Of a stretch of 64,000 nucleotides of DNA, positions 11,086 through 22,462 are shown piece after piece. The position numbers and the translations under genes were made by a program. A model generated the notes under the pieces. It was not told the origin of the DNA and searched no databases. It saw only the letters and a program-made list of their open reading frames with translations. Every line of letters starts with the position of its first letter. The stretch's first letter is position 1. Origin of the DNA: Macrolepiota albuminosa (lineage: Eukaryota; Basidiomycota; Agaricomycetes; Agaricales; Agaricaceae); contig JAMWFC010000007.1 in assembly GCA_027475525.1 (NCBI GenBank), forward strand, positions 372,001 through 436,000, given 5' to 3'.

Positions 11086-11500
11086 CCAAAGTATATTAGA
11101 GTATAGACTGACAATCTCATAATCACTACTCATCTGGCAGAGGGAGGGTCAAGAAAAACAAGTCCAGAGATTTTCTATGCCAAAACTTCTAGGGCCTCAG
11201 AAGCATGGAAAACAACTGTACAGGACAACAAAATCTTAAAAACTCAGAAATTGCCTAAATAAATGATTACACAAGCAAGGCAGCCAGATTTTGAAAGTCA
11301 GAAAGATAACTCCAGCTTATGTAAGCTGTTTGTGGGCAGTGTTGAAGGAGCCACACTCATTTGAATGATAGTCAGAGAACCAAAGCATCTCAGAGGCTGA
11401 AAATAGTATTAATAGATAGAGTTGGAAAGATATAAGTAGGTGATAAAATAAAAGAAGAAATAAGAAAATCAATGAAGAAAAACAGGAGGAATAAGGAGTG
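11086..11500 (+). repeat. Repeat family R1, partial copy
   Basis: Matches the R1 consensus from GATCCAAAGTATATTAGAGT through the GCACCTC-like segment (here GCATCTCAGAGGCTGAAAAT). It lacks the first 60 bp or so. Like other R1 copies it is CpG-free and AT-enriched. Confidence 0.7.
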
Positions 11501-11989
11501 AAGAAGGAGTTCCTTGACACATTTTTCTTAAAATGTTCTGACTAAAGGCAAGGCCATCAGGTCTTATGTTAAATTCAGCTGCCACTTTGTGTTGAAGTAA
11601 TGCTTGATATCTATCTTAACAAGCCAGGTCTCAATCCCAATATACTCTTTGATTGTATGTTTTCTTTTACTTTTGTTATACATATCCTATTGTTTATCTT
11701 ACCAATCTTGTGTTGCAGATGGCACAATGCAGTTGAGGCAGACTGACACCAAGAGTATGCTGAGATATATCACTAGTGTCCTTGTGCTTCAGAATGAAGG
11801 AGACAAGGTCACTAGAAGACAAAAATTAACTACATGTCATGTGAGCATGTTTAGGGCACCTCTTCAATTATCTTCAATACTCTCATCTGATGAGGTGCCC
11901 ACAACATCACTCAAAGCAAAATTGACTAAGTAGCTGTACTAGCAATAGTGCACTTAGCTCAGTTTAGGCAACATCAGCACTACTAGGCA

Positions 11990-12160
11990 TACCATGTATT
12001 TAATGACATTTCTAGCTGCATCTTTTTTTATTTTGAAGACTCACTTGGAGTCTATAATATTAGTGTTGCAGGGCTTGTTGACAAGCTTCCATGTCTCTGC
12101 CTTCTTCAACAATTCTAATTCATCTTTGATTGTCTTCTCTCATAGCTTTTAGTTGGGCCT
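11990..12160 (-). pseudogene. Copia reverse transcriptase relic
   Basis: The minus strand reads ELELLKKAETWKLVNKP, then NTNIIDSK, a stop, and VFKIKKD. This is the start of Copia RT, where SKWVFKIK is usual. The Trp codon has become TGA, a G-to-A type change. Only about 50 codons are recognisable. Confidence 0.7.
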
Positions 12161-12239
12161 TCTTTTTTGTTAGATCTGTATATCTCTAGTTATTATCAGT
12201 TTACTTCATGGTCACATGTTCTGTAGATAATATGTATCG

Positions 12240-12430
12240 ATGTGGCACTTACCACTTCAGTTGATTCTCTCTTTCTAATTGTCACTAAAGTGGTAAGTAC
12301 ATGCATATATTTATTATTCTACTATTACATTACTAATACCATACACATAGTATTGTATTGTCACATAGGTATGACCAGTAAAGTTGACTCTCTTTTCCTG
12401 ACAGTTACTGAAGTGTATTGTACTATTACA
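12240..12430. repeat. Imperfect direct repeat pair, about 120-bp spacing
   Basis: ACTTCAGTTGATTCTCTCTT near 12255 and the related CAGTAAAGTTGACTCTCTTT near 12376 are followed by similar sequence. No function is suggested. Confidence 0.45.
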
Positions 12431-12929
12431 TAGGCTCTCAGAACTGGTCTGGCATTTTTGCTTCCACTACTGATTTTGGTTCAAAGCCTTTTATGTCTGC
12501 CATTTCAGCTGCAAAAGCATATTCTTAAAAGAGTGATTTTTCACTAGCATTGTCCAATCAGCTTTGCTTTTCCCAATCATTTGTGACACTAACTCCTCTT
12601 TAATAACAGGCTTTAGGAGTAAGACTCATTGAGTGATGATAGAGTTGGAGAAATAGTTGGAAGCTCTTCTCTTACCAGGATTCACTGGCTTAAATTGACA
12701 ATGCAGGTAGATCACTGAGTAGGTTGCAATAGTTCTTCAGAGTCATTGTTTGTGCTGATGTTGCTTATAGGCTTGGTAGCAGGGTTGCTAGATAGCTTGG
12801 AAAATGAGGTAGAGTTATCAGAGTGTAAAGCCAAGCACTTTTTAAATATTCAATCCTCCTCTTTGAAGAAGTTAGTAAGGCCATTCTTATTAAAGTAGAC
12901 CTGCTGCTCAACACTGACAGACTTGGTGT

Positions 12930-13150
12930 TGTAAAAGCAACATCTGGAGGCTATGGCTCAGTCACATAGCTGGCAGAAGGAGATCCAAAGTATTTTAGAG
13001 TATATACTAACAATATCATAATAACTACTCACCTGGCAGAGAAAGATCCAAGGAGAACAAGTCTAAAAATTCTCTATGCCAGGACTGACACTTCTGAGGC
13101 CTCAGAAGAATGGGAAACAACTTTACAAAACAACAAAACCTTGAAAAAAC
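12930..13150 (+). repeat. Repeat family R1, partial copy
   Basis: Starts TGTAAAAGCAACATCTGGAG and matches R1 through GGGAAACAACTTTACAAAAC and AAAACCTTGAAAAACTC. The later TATATAAGC part is missing. It is followed by unrelated sequence containing a motif shared with 59735-59785. Confidence 0.75.
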
Positions 13151-13259
13151 TCAAAGGGACTTCTCATTTCTTCATCAATAGAGATGGGCCACTGCAGTGC
13201 ACAGCAATACCAATGTTAGAGGACTCCTCATTTCTTCCTTTTTCCACTTCTTATCTCTT

Positions 13260-13711
13260 TATTCTCTCTTCATTCATTCTCTTATTTCTTCTGACATTAT
13301 TTTATTTTACTGTTTCTATTCTTTTAATACTATCTATTAGTACTACTCTCAGCCTTTGAGGTGCTCTGGTTCTTTAGCTACCATTCAGACAAGTGTGAGC
13401 CCCTCAGCACCACTTCCAGACTGCTTATATAAGCCAAAGTTTGCCAGAGTTTGCCTCTTATTTGTGCAATTGTTTGTGTAGGCAATTTTCGAGTTTTTAA
13501 GATTTTGTTGTACCATATAGTTGTTTCCCATGCTTCAGAGGCCCCAGAAGTGTCCAATCTGGCATAGGGAATCTCTAGACTTGTTCTCTTTGGATCTCCC
13601 TCTGCCAGGTGAGTAGCTATCATGATATTGTCAGTATATATTCTAATACACTTTGAATCTCCCTCTGGCAGCTGTGTGACTGAGCCACAGCCTCTAGAGG
13701 TTGCCTTTACA
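13260..13711 (-). repeat. Repeat family R1, near full-length copy, minus strand
   Basis: Begins (minus strand) TGTAAAGGCAACCTCTAGAG at 13711 and includes the conserved stretch with CACCTGGCAGAGGGAGATCC, the TATATAAGC box near 13425 and the pyrimidine-rich 3' part. An open frame runs through it (13378-13716) and is partly kept in the copies at 27400 and 39360. I take this as shared ancestry rather than coding. Confidence 0.75.
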
Positions 13712-13719
13712 ACCAAGGT

Positions 13720-15160
13720 CTACAGTAGATTTTTGTCACTGACTGTTTATAAAATTGAATAGTCAAAAGGAGACCAATGGCACAATTACTGAAGCAGAGA
13801 GAGAAATTTTAGCTACTATTTATATAAAACTTGAGCTCAAATTTAAATAAGTTGAGCTTTTGAGTGAGTTTGTGTTGAGAGATATTCCAACAGTGGCTTA
13901 GTAGAATGTCTCCCAATGCTTTGAAAGAGGGGTTTTTCAATAATTGAGGAAGTTGATAATATATATTAGTATCCATCAACATAAATCCAAGAATTGAATA
14001 GCATGATATGTATTGATAAGTAGACAAATAAAACATATGGACTTAATTTCAAAGCCTTTAATTTTCATTATTGTCTCTGTAAGCATAAAAGATATTAATA
14101 TTAATATGACTTCTATACAGAAACAGATATATCTCTTTGCAATTGTAGCTTTACATTTATAGCTTGTAAACAGAAATAGTTTGAGTATTATAACAAACTA
14201 TGTGAAAAGTGAGAAATGAATCTGCTTTTTGTAGGTATTTTTTGGTGCTATATAAGCACAAGATATAATTTATATCCAAGATGATTAATTAAAGTTTCTC
14301 AGTTTCTAATGGTATTTTTTGGTGCTATATAAGCACAAGATATAATTTATATCCAAGATGATTAATTAAAGTTTCTCAGTTTCTAATGGCTCTCTAATTA
14401 TTTATTTCAATATATTAAGTATATCAGTTAATATAGATAAGAGACTAAAATCATAATAGTTGACTCTTTAAATATACATAAATAAAAGAAGTTATAGATT
14501 GACAACTCTCATGTACAATTTTTATTCAATGATACTTAGCATTATAGCAAATTGACAACTAAGTATAAAATGCTAAAAAAAGCAAATTTATAAATTCAAT
14601 CAATATGTCAAAATGCAATTTCAGAACAGATTGATCAAACAATAAACCATTACAGAAGTAATAGCTTATATAAACTACTGCCAGAGCAACAGCTTACATA
14701 AAATATTGATGGAGCATCAGCTTATATAAGCACATTCTATTAGACAGAAAACTGGATCTATACAAGCTTATAAAAAAAATAATTCAAAAAGTTCTATGAA
14801 TATCAAAGACAATGTGGTCTAATTTTCAAAGATGAAAATAAATGAAGAGAACAAAATAATGACTCCTAGAGCAAAAAAATTATTATTATATAATTGTACA
14901 ATTTTCATGCATGCTCCTTTTTCTAAATACTAAATGTAATAAATCACAATAATAAACAAGGCATTTAACAATATGAAACAAATTATTTATTCAAAAAAAA
15001 CATATATACATATTCAAAAATATATATATATATATGGAAAAAAAATCTCTCAACTTGGTAAAAGAAAAAAACAATAATGCACTCAATACAGAAAAAAACA
15101 ACTTAAAATATAGATATAGAAAATAAAAGTATAATTCTTTAACATAAAAAAAATTGATTA
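13720..15160. other. Very AT-rich non-coding stretch
   Basis: No coding content was recognised. It holds a (TA)n run near 15020-15035 and A-rich runs at 14990-15150. It has the look of a decayed repeat block. Confidence 0.5.
14234..14387. repeat. 77-bp tandem duplication no. 6
   Basis: Bases 14234-14310 recur exactly as 14311-14387, within AT-rich non-coding sequence. Confidence 0.95.
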
Positions 15161-15415
15161 ATTACTCAGCAGAGATAGCAGAAAAGAGGAGCAACATAAT
15201 AGCCAGTAAAGATAGTCAAAAGAGAGCAAATTTCAAGGACATAGTAGTAATAGCTAGTAAAGATAGCTGAAAGAAAGCAAATATTTGAGAACATAGCCTG
15301 GAGAGGAAGAGACACAGCAATGGCCAAAATCACATGAGGGGCACAAATTTTGAGGACAAAATGCATGTCAAAGCAGGTAGTAAAACCTCAGTCTACTAAA
15401 GTAGACCTTGAAACT
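15160..15415 (-). repeat. Repeat family R2, minus-strand copy
   Basis: Its reverse complement matches 25395-25700: palindromic GGTCTACTTTAGTAGAC-type end, then TTTTGTCCTCAAAATTTGTG and CCCCTCACATGAT, then units of ATAGCCAGTAAAGATAG on this strand. The two copies are in opposite orientation about 10 kb apart. Confidence 0.7.
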
Positions 15416-15439
15416 CTCCTTTCATATTTCTTCTGTCAT

Positions 15440-15560
15440 TCTCTCAATTTACTGTTTTTATTCTTTTAACGCTATCTATTAGTACTACTTTCAGCCTTTG
15501 AGGTGCTCTGGTTCTTTAGCAAGCCATAGCCTCCAGAGGTCACTTTTACACTTCTTCAAC
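15440..15560 (-). repeat. Repeat family R1, short internal-deletion copy
   Basis: Keeps the pyrimidine-rich part with CTATCTATTAGTACTACT and GAGGTGCTCTGGTTCTTTAG, then joins directly to the other end (AGCCATAGCCTCCAGAGG), so the middle of R1 is deleted. Confidence 0.6.
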
Positions 15561-15935
15561 TTTGGCACCATCCTTTTCTATGATAATGCACTTTCCTCCA
15601 CCAAATGTAACATCAAAACTGGCTTCATTAAGCTTGCCAATTGAGATAAGGGTGTAGCCAACATCCAGTGAGTAAAAGATATTGGTGAGGTGTAGGTTGG
15701 AGGAAGTAGCACTATGGGCTATGTCAATGATGAGCTTCCTTTGCTGTGATGCTGAACAACTTCTGGTTTGCAGCTCAAAAGAGTTTCAGATCAATGGGAG
15801 TAGGCTTAGAAAAGTCATCATGATAGGAAGAAATATGAGATGTACAACCAGAGTCCAATAATTCAACATGACATGGTGGATGTAGGCCCTTTATCCCTTT
15901 CAATCAAGCTGATTGTACTGACTAGCAGATTGTCT
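15555..15935 (-). pseudogene. Copia protease relic
   Basis: The minus strand reads VELLDSGCTSHISSYHDDF with an intact active-site DSG, then PTPIDLKLF and AANQK. In another frame it continues with ATSSNLHLTNIFYSLDVGYT and SIGKLNEASFDVTFGGGKC. This is the familiar Copia protease order. At least two frameshifts and several stops inactivate it. Confidence 0.8.
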
Positions 15936-16130
15936 AACTAGTTTGAGATGTTGAATATGCTCAAAACAGCTATTCAGAATATCTCATTTCTCGCATGCAT
16001 CTCAAATTCTGTTTAATTGACATTTGTAGAGAAATACAGATGTCCTCAGTCACTCCAGTAATGTATGGTCGACTGAGGGTAATATTTTGTGTATCATAAA
16101 AATATCTAGCAAAAAAATAAAGTTTGATGG

Positions 16131-16172
16131 GCCCCTACCGATCGCCACCACATACGGTGGTGGCTGAGGGGC
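16131..16172. other. Strong GC-rich hairpin at the edge of the AT-rich block
   Basis: GCCCCT...GCCACCAC-ATAC-GTGGTGGC...AGGGGC can fold into a long two-part stem. It lies where base composition changes from AT-rich repeats to host-like sequence. Function is unknown. Confidence 0.6.
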
Positions 16173-16696
16173 TTTCGTATAAGGGAAATAGGAGACTGTG
16201 GCTGTGACGTACTGACGGCGCGTGCGAGTCCATCCTCAACAACATTTCATCAGTCTGTTAAGGTGGATAGTCATTTCAATGGTTGTAGCAATGGATATGT
16301 CACAGACATATCACTACACATTGAAAGGAGTGATCTACTACAGTAACAATCACTTTTCTAGTTGATTCACATCAGAGCTTAACAAGGTGTATCACGTTGG
16401 TGACTAGATAGAGAATGATAAAAGAAAATGGCACATTACATACCACTGTCATGTCATCATGTGGAACAAGAGGCAATTCTGAGTCCTGACCATCCATGTT
16501 AGAGCAGATTTAATCGTAAGTAATGGTTACCATTGACAGGAACCTCGCTGACAATCTCGATCTCAGTCTGACCCTTACTGCAACACACGTGATCAATTCT
16601 CAAACCCTAGGAAAATTCGCCACTTTTGTTCAGTCACCATAAAACCCGCTACTACAGTAGCGGGAATATCCGCACTAGCTTGCTAATGCTGGCAAG

Positions 16697-17930
16697 ATGT
16701 CTCAAAAATGTGTGGTGTCTCTCGAATCCCGCTTCACTGTGCCCTGTCAAATATTGCGTCCTCAGGTCTTTGAGGAAGAGATGGCAAGTCCCGATAGATA
16801 TTGTCCGACTTCTCTGCTTATGGAGGATCTATTCAGCTAATGAAACTCGAGTGTGCATGGGGACGGAGGTATGGAACTTTGGACTCAAGCTCGGAGGCCA
16901 ACACAATATATCGTGGGTGATTCTGAAGCATTTATAAGTGAAGGTGCATTCTCAATGCTCTTTAGTAACGCCGGAACTTCGCCGTATGTTTGAGTCGGGT
17001 CTCTGGGCTTTACTTCCAATGGATGAAAATTTGCTTGATTCTATCATTAACTTGGATTTTACTCTTGAAGAGCCGATCGAGGTGCGTATTCCTAACATTA
17101 TCAATGTCCCGACACAAAATGAGTTCCGCTAGACTCTATACATGGACAAAGACTTGTTTGAATACACCTTTGTTCCTCTGCCTGGCATGGAGGGCACTAT
17201 CGCTCGCCTCGACGGTAGTGACGGCCTGCCACACGAGTACTTGTTCCCTTATACAACTTTGCCAGTTCTACGCCTACACGTACATCCACACTATGTTATG
17301 GTCGACCTGTATCAGAAGATTATAGAACATGAGCACTTCATGCGCGAACTAGATAAAGACAAGGGATACAGACCATATTTTTTGAAATACTTCGATTCTG
17401 ATCTTTCATGTCGGTGCGCATACCAGATGTGGGAGCAATGGGATGTCCCTCCAGACTTCATTATGAATTCAAGCTCTAATGCTCAAACACTATCGAGCGG
17501 TGAACAACTAAAACTTCGTCCGGGAGCTTTTGTTTGGGACGTTGACGAAGTTGGGTTAGGACCTGCAGATTCCGCCACGTACATACTCGACCGTGAGGAT
17601 GGAGAGGACAGCTCTGATGACCAAGACGAATACATTGTGGACGAAGCAGACTCTGTATTCCAGGCGCGGATGCGCCGCTGGGTTTCTGAAATCCAGCCTG
17701 GTCTGATTCCCCTAGAGCTCCAGGCAAATAAAGTGGACGCCATAGAAGTAGATGTAGCGGAGGTATCAGAGGATCAGCCAGACATGGACACAGGATCATC
17801 GACAAGGGTCATCGATTCATCACCCAGCGCCCACAAATGTAACAGCGGGCGGAAGCGCATTCCTCAAAGGCGTCGACCTTCTCGGGATAAGTTTAATGGG
17901 CAGTCGCGACGACGAAGGCGCGGTGTTTAA
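16697..17930 (+). CDS. HNH-nuclease-like protein, multi-exon, possibly intact
   Basis: An ATG at 16697 opens MSQKCVVSLESRFTVPC and stays open to about 16840. Further frames read LECAWGRRYGTL and then VTPELRRMFESGLWALLPMD. The long 3' exon holds FEYTFVPLPGMEGT and LRLHVHPHYVMVDLYQKI. From memory this order (LEYAWG-like, FDAGLWALVP-like, HVHPHYV) resembles a large agaricomycete family of putative HNH nucleases; that is inference. An in-frame TAG at 17130 is removed by a 51-bp intron (17082-17132: GTGCGT, CTAAC branch site, TAG), phase 0. Upstream introns are not resolved. The C-terminus is acidic, then ends in an Arg-rich tail (about residues 280-310 of the last frame), suggesting nuclear or nucleic-acid binding. 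The classical HNH residues were not pinpointed. Confidence 0.5.
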
Positions 17931-18606
17931 AGCTTGTAGCAGGTTGAGCTTGAGAATAGGTTACGAAAACGCTACCGGATATTCTGGCCTTTTTGTGTCC
18001 TGCGGAGATACCGCAACCCTGACGATGGATCTTATCCGACGATTGGTTATCGAGCTTGTTATCTCAGAACATTTGGCTTTGAATTTCTGGAAACATTCTG
18101 AGCCAGTCTATTTCCATCTGTACGCTCATTCCTTGTACTCACGACGAGGGTTTCCCTGACACATTATATTTCTGACAGTACATATATTTGCAATGGTGTC
18201 TACGTTGTGCCTTCTGGCCCTTGTTGCCCCACAGCAGAAAGCAATAGAAGTCATGTTCTCTTAGGTATACAAACACGCACTGACACGTGAAGTACAATCT
18301 GATAATAATCGATTTTCTAAGTCAACTCTTGAACCTGGACCTTCAACGCATTATCCACGTCGTTCAGCTATGGGACCTAAGGTAGTCGACTGTTCGGACT
18401 ATCTAGTCAGTCGGCAGATGCAGTCACTGCAAGTGCGACGACTGTTTCCACGTTCTTACTTATCGCTTTCCTGGTAAAAAAACGTTCAGTCAGAATATTT
18501 CTGACGAGGAAAATGTATCGAAGAAGGACAATTTAGTTCATCTCGTCACACCTAAAAAAGTGAATCATGATGGCAAAATCCATGTCAACCTCAACAGAAG
18601 AAAGCT
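17931..18606. other. Gene-poor stretch between two HNH-like frames
   Basis: Short open frames without recognisable domains. It may contain exons of the gene starting near 18600, but I cannot place them. Confidence 0.4.
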
Positions 18607-18930
18607 ATGGTAGATGCGCTACATGCAGCAGCACCCGAATTTGGATTTGTGGACCCAAATCGTGGGTTTTGTCTCGTGTCTCTAATGACCGATTTCTCTA
18701 CTCTTCAGACGTGTCACGTAATTACCAAAGGCATTGTTGGTAACGACGACGATAAAGTGAGCATGGCCCATGCTTTCAGAGCTGCATTTCCTGTTTTTTT
18801 GATACGACGATATCTAGATGACACACTTAGAATACGCCTGGGATTGGAGTACGATGAATTGAACTTTGTCCCCAATTCTACTGTTTTCACGTCACCCCAA
18901 CGGCCCTGGGCAAAATATGTTATCTTACCT
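18607..18930 (+). CDS. Second HNH-like fragment (partial)
   Basis: The open frame starts at an ATG and reads DPNRGFCLVSLMTDFSTLQT, CHVITKGI, then LRIRLGLEYDELNFVPNSTV. Recalled family members have CLVTG...CHII.KA and LEYCWGL.Y.ELN-type motifs, so this looks like the N-terminal part of another HNH-like protein. After about residue 110 the frame turns into low-complexity basic sequence and the similarity stops. A fragment or pseudogene is as likely as a gene with unrecognised introns. Confidence 0.4.
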
Positions 18931-19384
18931 ATACATATGTACATACATCATCTTAACCAACAGACAAAACTACAGGGCAGCCACCATTATCAAAATCCAA
19001 ACCGTCATAAGAATAAAGTTCAACATAAATCACCATCCACGATCAATCAAAAGACGAAAACCTGCGCAGGCTTCCGAAAAACTCGAGCTATAGAAAAAGG
19101 TGTATATGTAAACATTTCACCAGAAAATCGAGTAATTGCAAAGAAAGGAAAGAAAAAAATGGGACCAGGGACAATGAACCGCAGGGGTTGTTGTATATAT
19201 ACAACAACGAACCAACTGGGACAACTTAGATAAATTGATTGATTGATTGATGGTGAAGAGTCGGAGGGGTGCAGGGCAAGAGTAGAGTGGCAAGGCAAGG
19301 CAAGGTGAGGCAGGGGAAAGCGGGACAAGCGTCAAGTCAAGCGGTTCAACGTTCAACGTTCAACCATCACTCAAAGAAGCACTC
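18931..19384. other. Non-coding stretch
   Basis: An A-rich run is followed by TTGATTGATTGATTGATGG (19232-19251) and GGCAAGGCAAGGCAAGGTGA (about 19290-19310) short tandem repeats. No gene was recognised. Confidence 0.5.
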
Positions 19385-20190
19385 TGCTCAAGCCGCCCGC
19401 CCAACACCTCCATCATACACATCCTGATACGCATCCTCCTCCTCATAACCACCTCAGGCTCTCCGTGTTCATGCTCATCACCAACGCCCGCCATACCTGC
19501 CTTGCCGTAGTACCCATCATGTGACTCTGCATCTGCTTCCGCTTGCCAAACGTAAACTCATGCCCGAGACTCACGCGGGTTCTCAGCTTCCGCCCTTTTT
19601 TCCTTTGTCAACGGCGTCGCGGACGGCGTACGTGTAGAGAGAGCATCGCGTCCAGGGACATTGTCTGTCCCTGTCCCCCTTGCTCCTTCTGGTGCGTGAA
19701 CGCAGAGAGCGTAAATGCAGAGGCGCCCGATGTAGGCGTGTGTGAAGAGATGAGCGAGGCGCGCGCAAGTGGTGAAACCTGTGGGAGGTAGTCGTCTGGC
19801 TGTTATGTTTGTTAGGCGCATCACTGTGTGCGTCAAGTCAGATAAGGATAAAAGGGCATGGTAGTACTATTTAGACCAGGCATGACTTGGTCCTACTCTT
19901 TGTTCTTCTTGGGCAACAGGCTCAGTAGTCCGTGCATCCTCGCATGTATGTCCTCCAGTGTAAAAGTGAGCAGTACAGTGATCTGTCGTCGGGACATGGT
20001 CTGCGCGTGCTGGCCGCGGCGGACACGGGTACCCTCGCTGTCCTCAGTCGGCAGTTTGTAGGCTTGGGAGAAGCGTTAGAATTTGACAGAGGCAAGTAGG
20101 CGTTGGAAGCATGTGCACGCGAAGACGGCACAATGACTAACTGGATTTCCACCTATGGTTGGCTGGCCGGTAACAGACGTTGAGGCTTCA
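19385..20190 (-). pseudogene. Inverted pseudogene copy of the membrane-protein gene at 46197-47904
   Basis: Reading the minus strand from about 20190 to 19385 follows the 46-48 kb gene in order. First come segments like its 46450-46530 part, then its 46757-46800 part (CTAACGCTTCTCCCAAGC), then CATGTCCCGACGACAGATCA (like 47250). Next is the region of its 55-bp intron, which is retained, and finally the last exon down to GGCGGGCGGCTTGAGC, like the gene's own end. Internal deletions and many frameshifts and stops are present. Because the intron region is kept, the copy arose by DNA duplication, not through mRNA. Confidence 0.82.
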
Positions 20191-20714
20191 ACGTTCTATT
20201 AGTATGCAGAGTGCAACGCTTCCCTTGTCGGCCACCTGCGAGATTGCACGTCCCTATGCTACGACGTGCTCTCGTAACCGTCATACATAGTACCACGGAA
20301 AAGTCTGCGAAGCAGTTGATCATCGATCATCTTCCAACAAGCGGGCCGTTACTCCGATGTCGGAGTCATACCGAATCGCTGTCACTGACTCGAAACCTCC
20401 TGCGCAGCATTTGGTGCCTGGTTACCGTTCAAGCCAACGAGCGCATCCATTTATTCCAGGTTCGAGTGAGCATGAGGACACGAAGACGAAAGGTTCGGGC
20501 CATCTGTTTCCATGTGAAGCATTTCTATGCGAGTTGGATGATTCCGGTTCTCGGATATTGAGGGCAGGTGATATCATCGCCTATTGCCTATTGCTGCAGA
20601 ACCCAACGAGGGATGTGGGTGTCCGCACAGCCTTGTTTCGGCTTTCTGTGTATAAAATGACAGGATACTGTCCGGACAAATATATCAACGCTCAGCACCC
20701 GATCTGCCCTCCAG
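20191..20714. other. Non-coding or unrecognised open frames
   Basis: An open frame across 20357-20944 on the plus strand overlaps the next gene out of frame and shows no domain. Presumably it is the promoter region of the dioxygenase gene. Confidence 0.4.
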
Positions 20715-21513
20715 ATGACCAAAAAGCCCACTGTATTAGGAGAGCATCCACCCGTCGCATGTGTTGTCGACATATCAGACTCAGTTGTCGCGAGAGACTA
20801 TCCGGGTGCTTTCATAAAGGTTATCGACAACGTTTTCACACTCGAAGAATGCGCTGCTCTTATATCTCGTGCGGAAGCCTCAGAGGAATGGCGAACAGCA
20901 ATGATACAGACAATTCGTGGGGAGCGCGTCAACGAGGAGGTTAGGAACAACGATAGGATACTACTTTTCGACGACAACCTCGCAAAAGAACTCACCCAGA
21001 GACTGCTCCCCCATGTTCAAGAAGTAACTGAAATTGCACCTGGCTCAAAATGGGAACGCATCGTTGGTGTTCCAGGTTTTGTCACAGAGACATGGAAACT
21101 TCTTGGGTATGCAAACACATCATCTCGTTACTCCGTCAGAAAGTCGCAGAATCTCACATTCGAACAGAGTGAACGAAAGGCTTAGCTTCCTTCGTTATGG
21201 CCCAGGTCATTATTTTAAGCCGCATTACGATGGCCTGCTCCAATTGCCAGATAAACGACGGTCCTGGGTGACAGTCCAGATCTATCTTAATGACGATGGT
21301 TTGTCTGGAGGTGCGACTCGGATGTTTGGAAAGGCGGGCGAGGATGGTGATTTCTTCGATGTCGTACCAAAGGCTGGGAGGGTTTTGATCTTCGAACAAA
21401 AGCCTTTTGTTCACAGCGGAGAAGAAGTTGTTCAAGGTATAAAATACACCATGAGGAGTGACTTCTTGTTCAAGAGTGTACAACCATCCGGGTTTATGCA
21501 ATTCTTTCAGTGA
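20715..21513 (+). CDS. 2-oxoglutarate/Fe(II) dioxygenase, prolyl 4-hydroxylase type
   Basis: Two exons, 20715-21106 and 21150-21513, joined across a 43-bp GT-AG intron (GTATGC...GCAG) whose phases agree; 251 residues. The C-terminal half has the double-stranded beta-helix iron ligands HYD (in YFKPHYDGLL, about residue 168) and a distal His (FVHSGEE). These are followed by the 2-oxoglutarate-binding region KYTMRSDFLF with the expected basic residue. RLSFLRYGPG just before HYD is typical of P4H alpha-subunit-like proteins. The family hydroxylates proline or other residues using 2-oxoglutarate, O2 and Fe(II). No signal peptide is seen, so it is probably cytosolic or nuclear rather than a secretory collagen-type enzyme. 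All key residues are present; likely functional. Confidence 0.88.
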
Positions 21514-22207
21514 TTGTGGATCGATTTACCTTACTTACCATGTCTCAGGTTCTAAAAGGAGTAATTTGGATGATGTTATGATAAGTTATCCCATATGCAC
21601 ATCCCTATATCTAATTAGACACAATTGAGAGACAGCAGATTGACATCGCTTACCTTTGGCTTATTGTGACTGTGGCAATGTGGGTACCATGGAGCCCTGT
21701 ACTCGGCGCGTGGCGTCGCATAAGAGGTCATGTGTAACAACTTCATTCATTTAAACATTCAGTAATGACTGGGAATGATTATATTTGCATCGTGCTCAGC
21801 AGAACAAAATCAAAGACACAACAAGTAAAGTCTTCAATAAATGTAATCCTCTCCACCTTGTGAAGGAAACAATTTGCGATGGTCTCTTGTGCATGATTGT
21901 GCTGTCATTGATGAGAGCAGTCAGAGATTATATTGAAGTCGACAGTCGACGTTGTGAGCTATCCATCACAAAAATGTGTTAGGTATTTGGTTATATCCCG
22001 TCTACTGAACTTGAAAAAATCGCGGCCTGCCGGCTCTGGCTCTGTTACCAGGCCCTTTACTCTTGAAGCCGGGCATGGCACATCACTATTCAAGAAGCAT
22101 TAGACAACCACTATCACACATTAAGTTCTGACCGATGCATTTCAGATCCATTTGACAGACTGTTGAGCTTCTGAGGCTCGAGTGAGCTCTTTGGTACGTT
22201 GTGAAAA
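21514..22207. other. Intergenic stretch before tRNA-Leu
   Basis: No gene was recognised. The short frame at 21785-21982 has no domain. Confidence 0.5.
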
Positions 22208-22312
22208 GGTGAGATGGCCGAGCGGTCTAAGGCGCCAGACTAAGGTTCCTTCCGAAAGGAGGATCTGTATCTGGTCTCTTCGGGGGCGGGAGTTCGAATC
22301 TCCCTCTCATCA
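22208..22312 (+). tRNA. tRNA-Leu(AAG) with intron
   Basis: The acceptor stem GGTGAGA pairs with TCTCATC (one G-T pair). A box GATGGCCGAGCGGTCTAAGG, anticodon loop CTAAGG with anticodon AAG at 22242-22244, long leucine-type variable arm (CTCTTCGGGGGCGGG) and B box GTTCGAATC are all present. An intron of about 23 nt (TTCC...CTGT) follows one base after the anticodon, the standard position. CCA is not encoded. Confidence 0.93.
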
Positions 22313-22462
22313 CTAACTTCGGGATCGCAAAAATTCCCCTTTTTGGGATAAGGAAGGTTGGGGTTGTTTTACTGCAAGCGGAAGTGGTAGCGAACGGCGG
22401 ATGGAGTGGCTGCAGGAACCATGCAGATCCAAGGCGGTAAACACGGGGGTTGCCCTATATGT

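Noticed and set aside
16938..17132. Apparent premature stop (TAG at 17130) in the HNH-like gene
   Set aside because: It lies in a good 51-bp intron (GTGCGT, CTAAC, TAG) in phase, so it is not evidence of a pseudogene.
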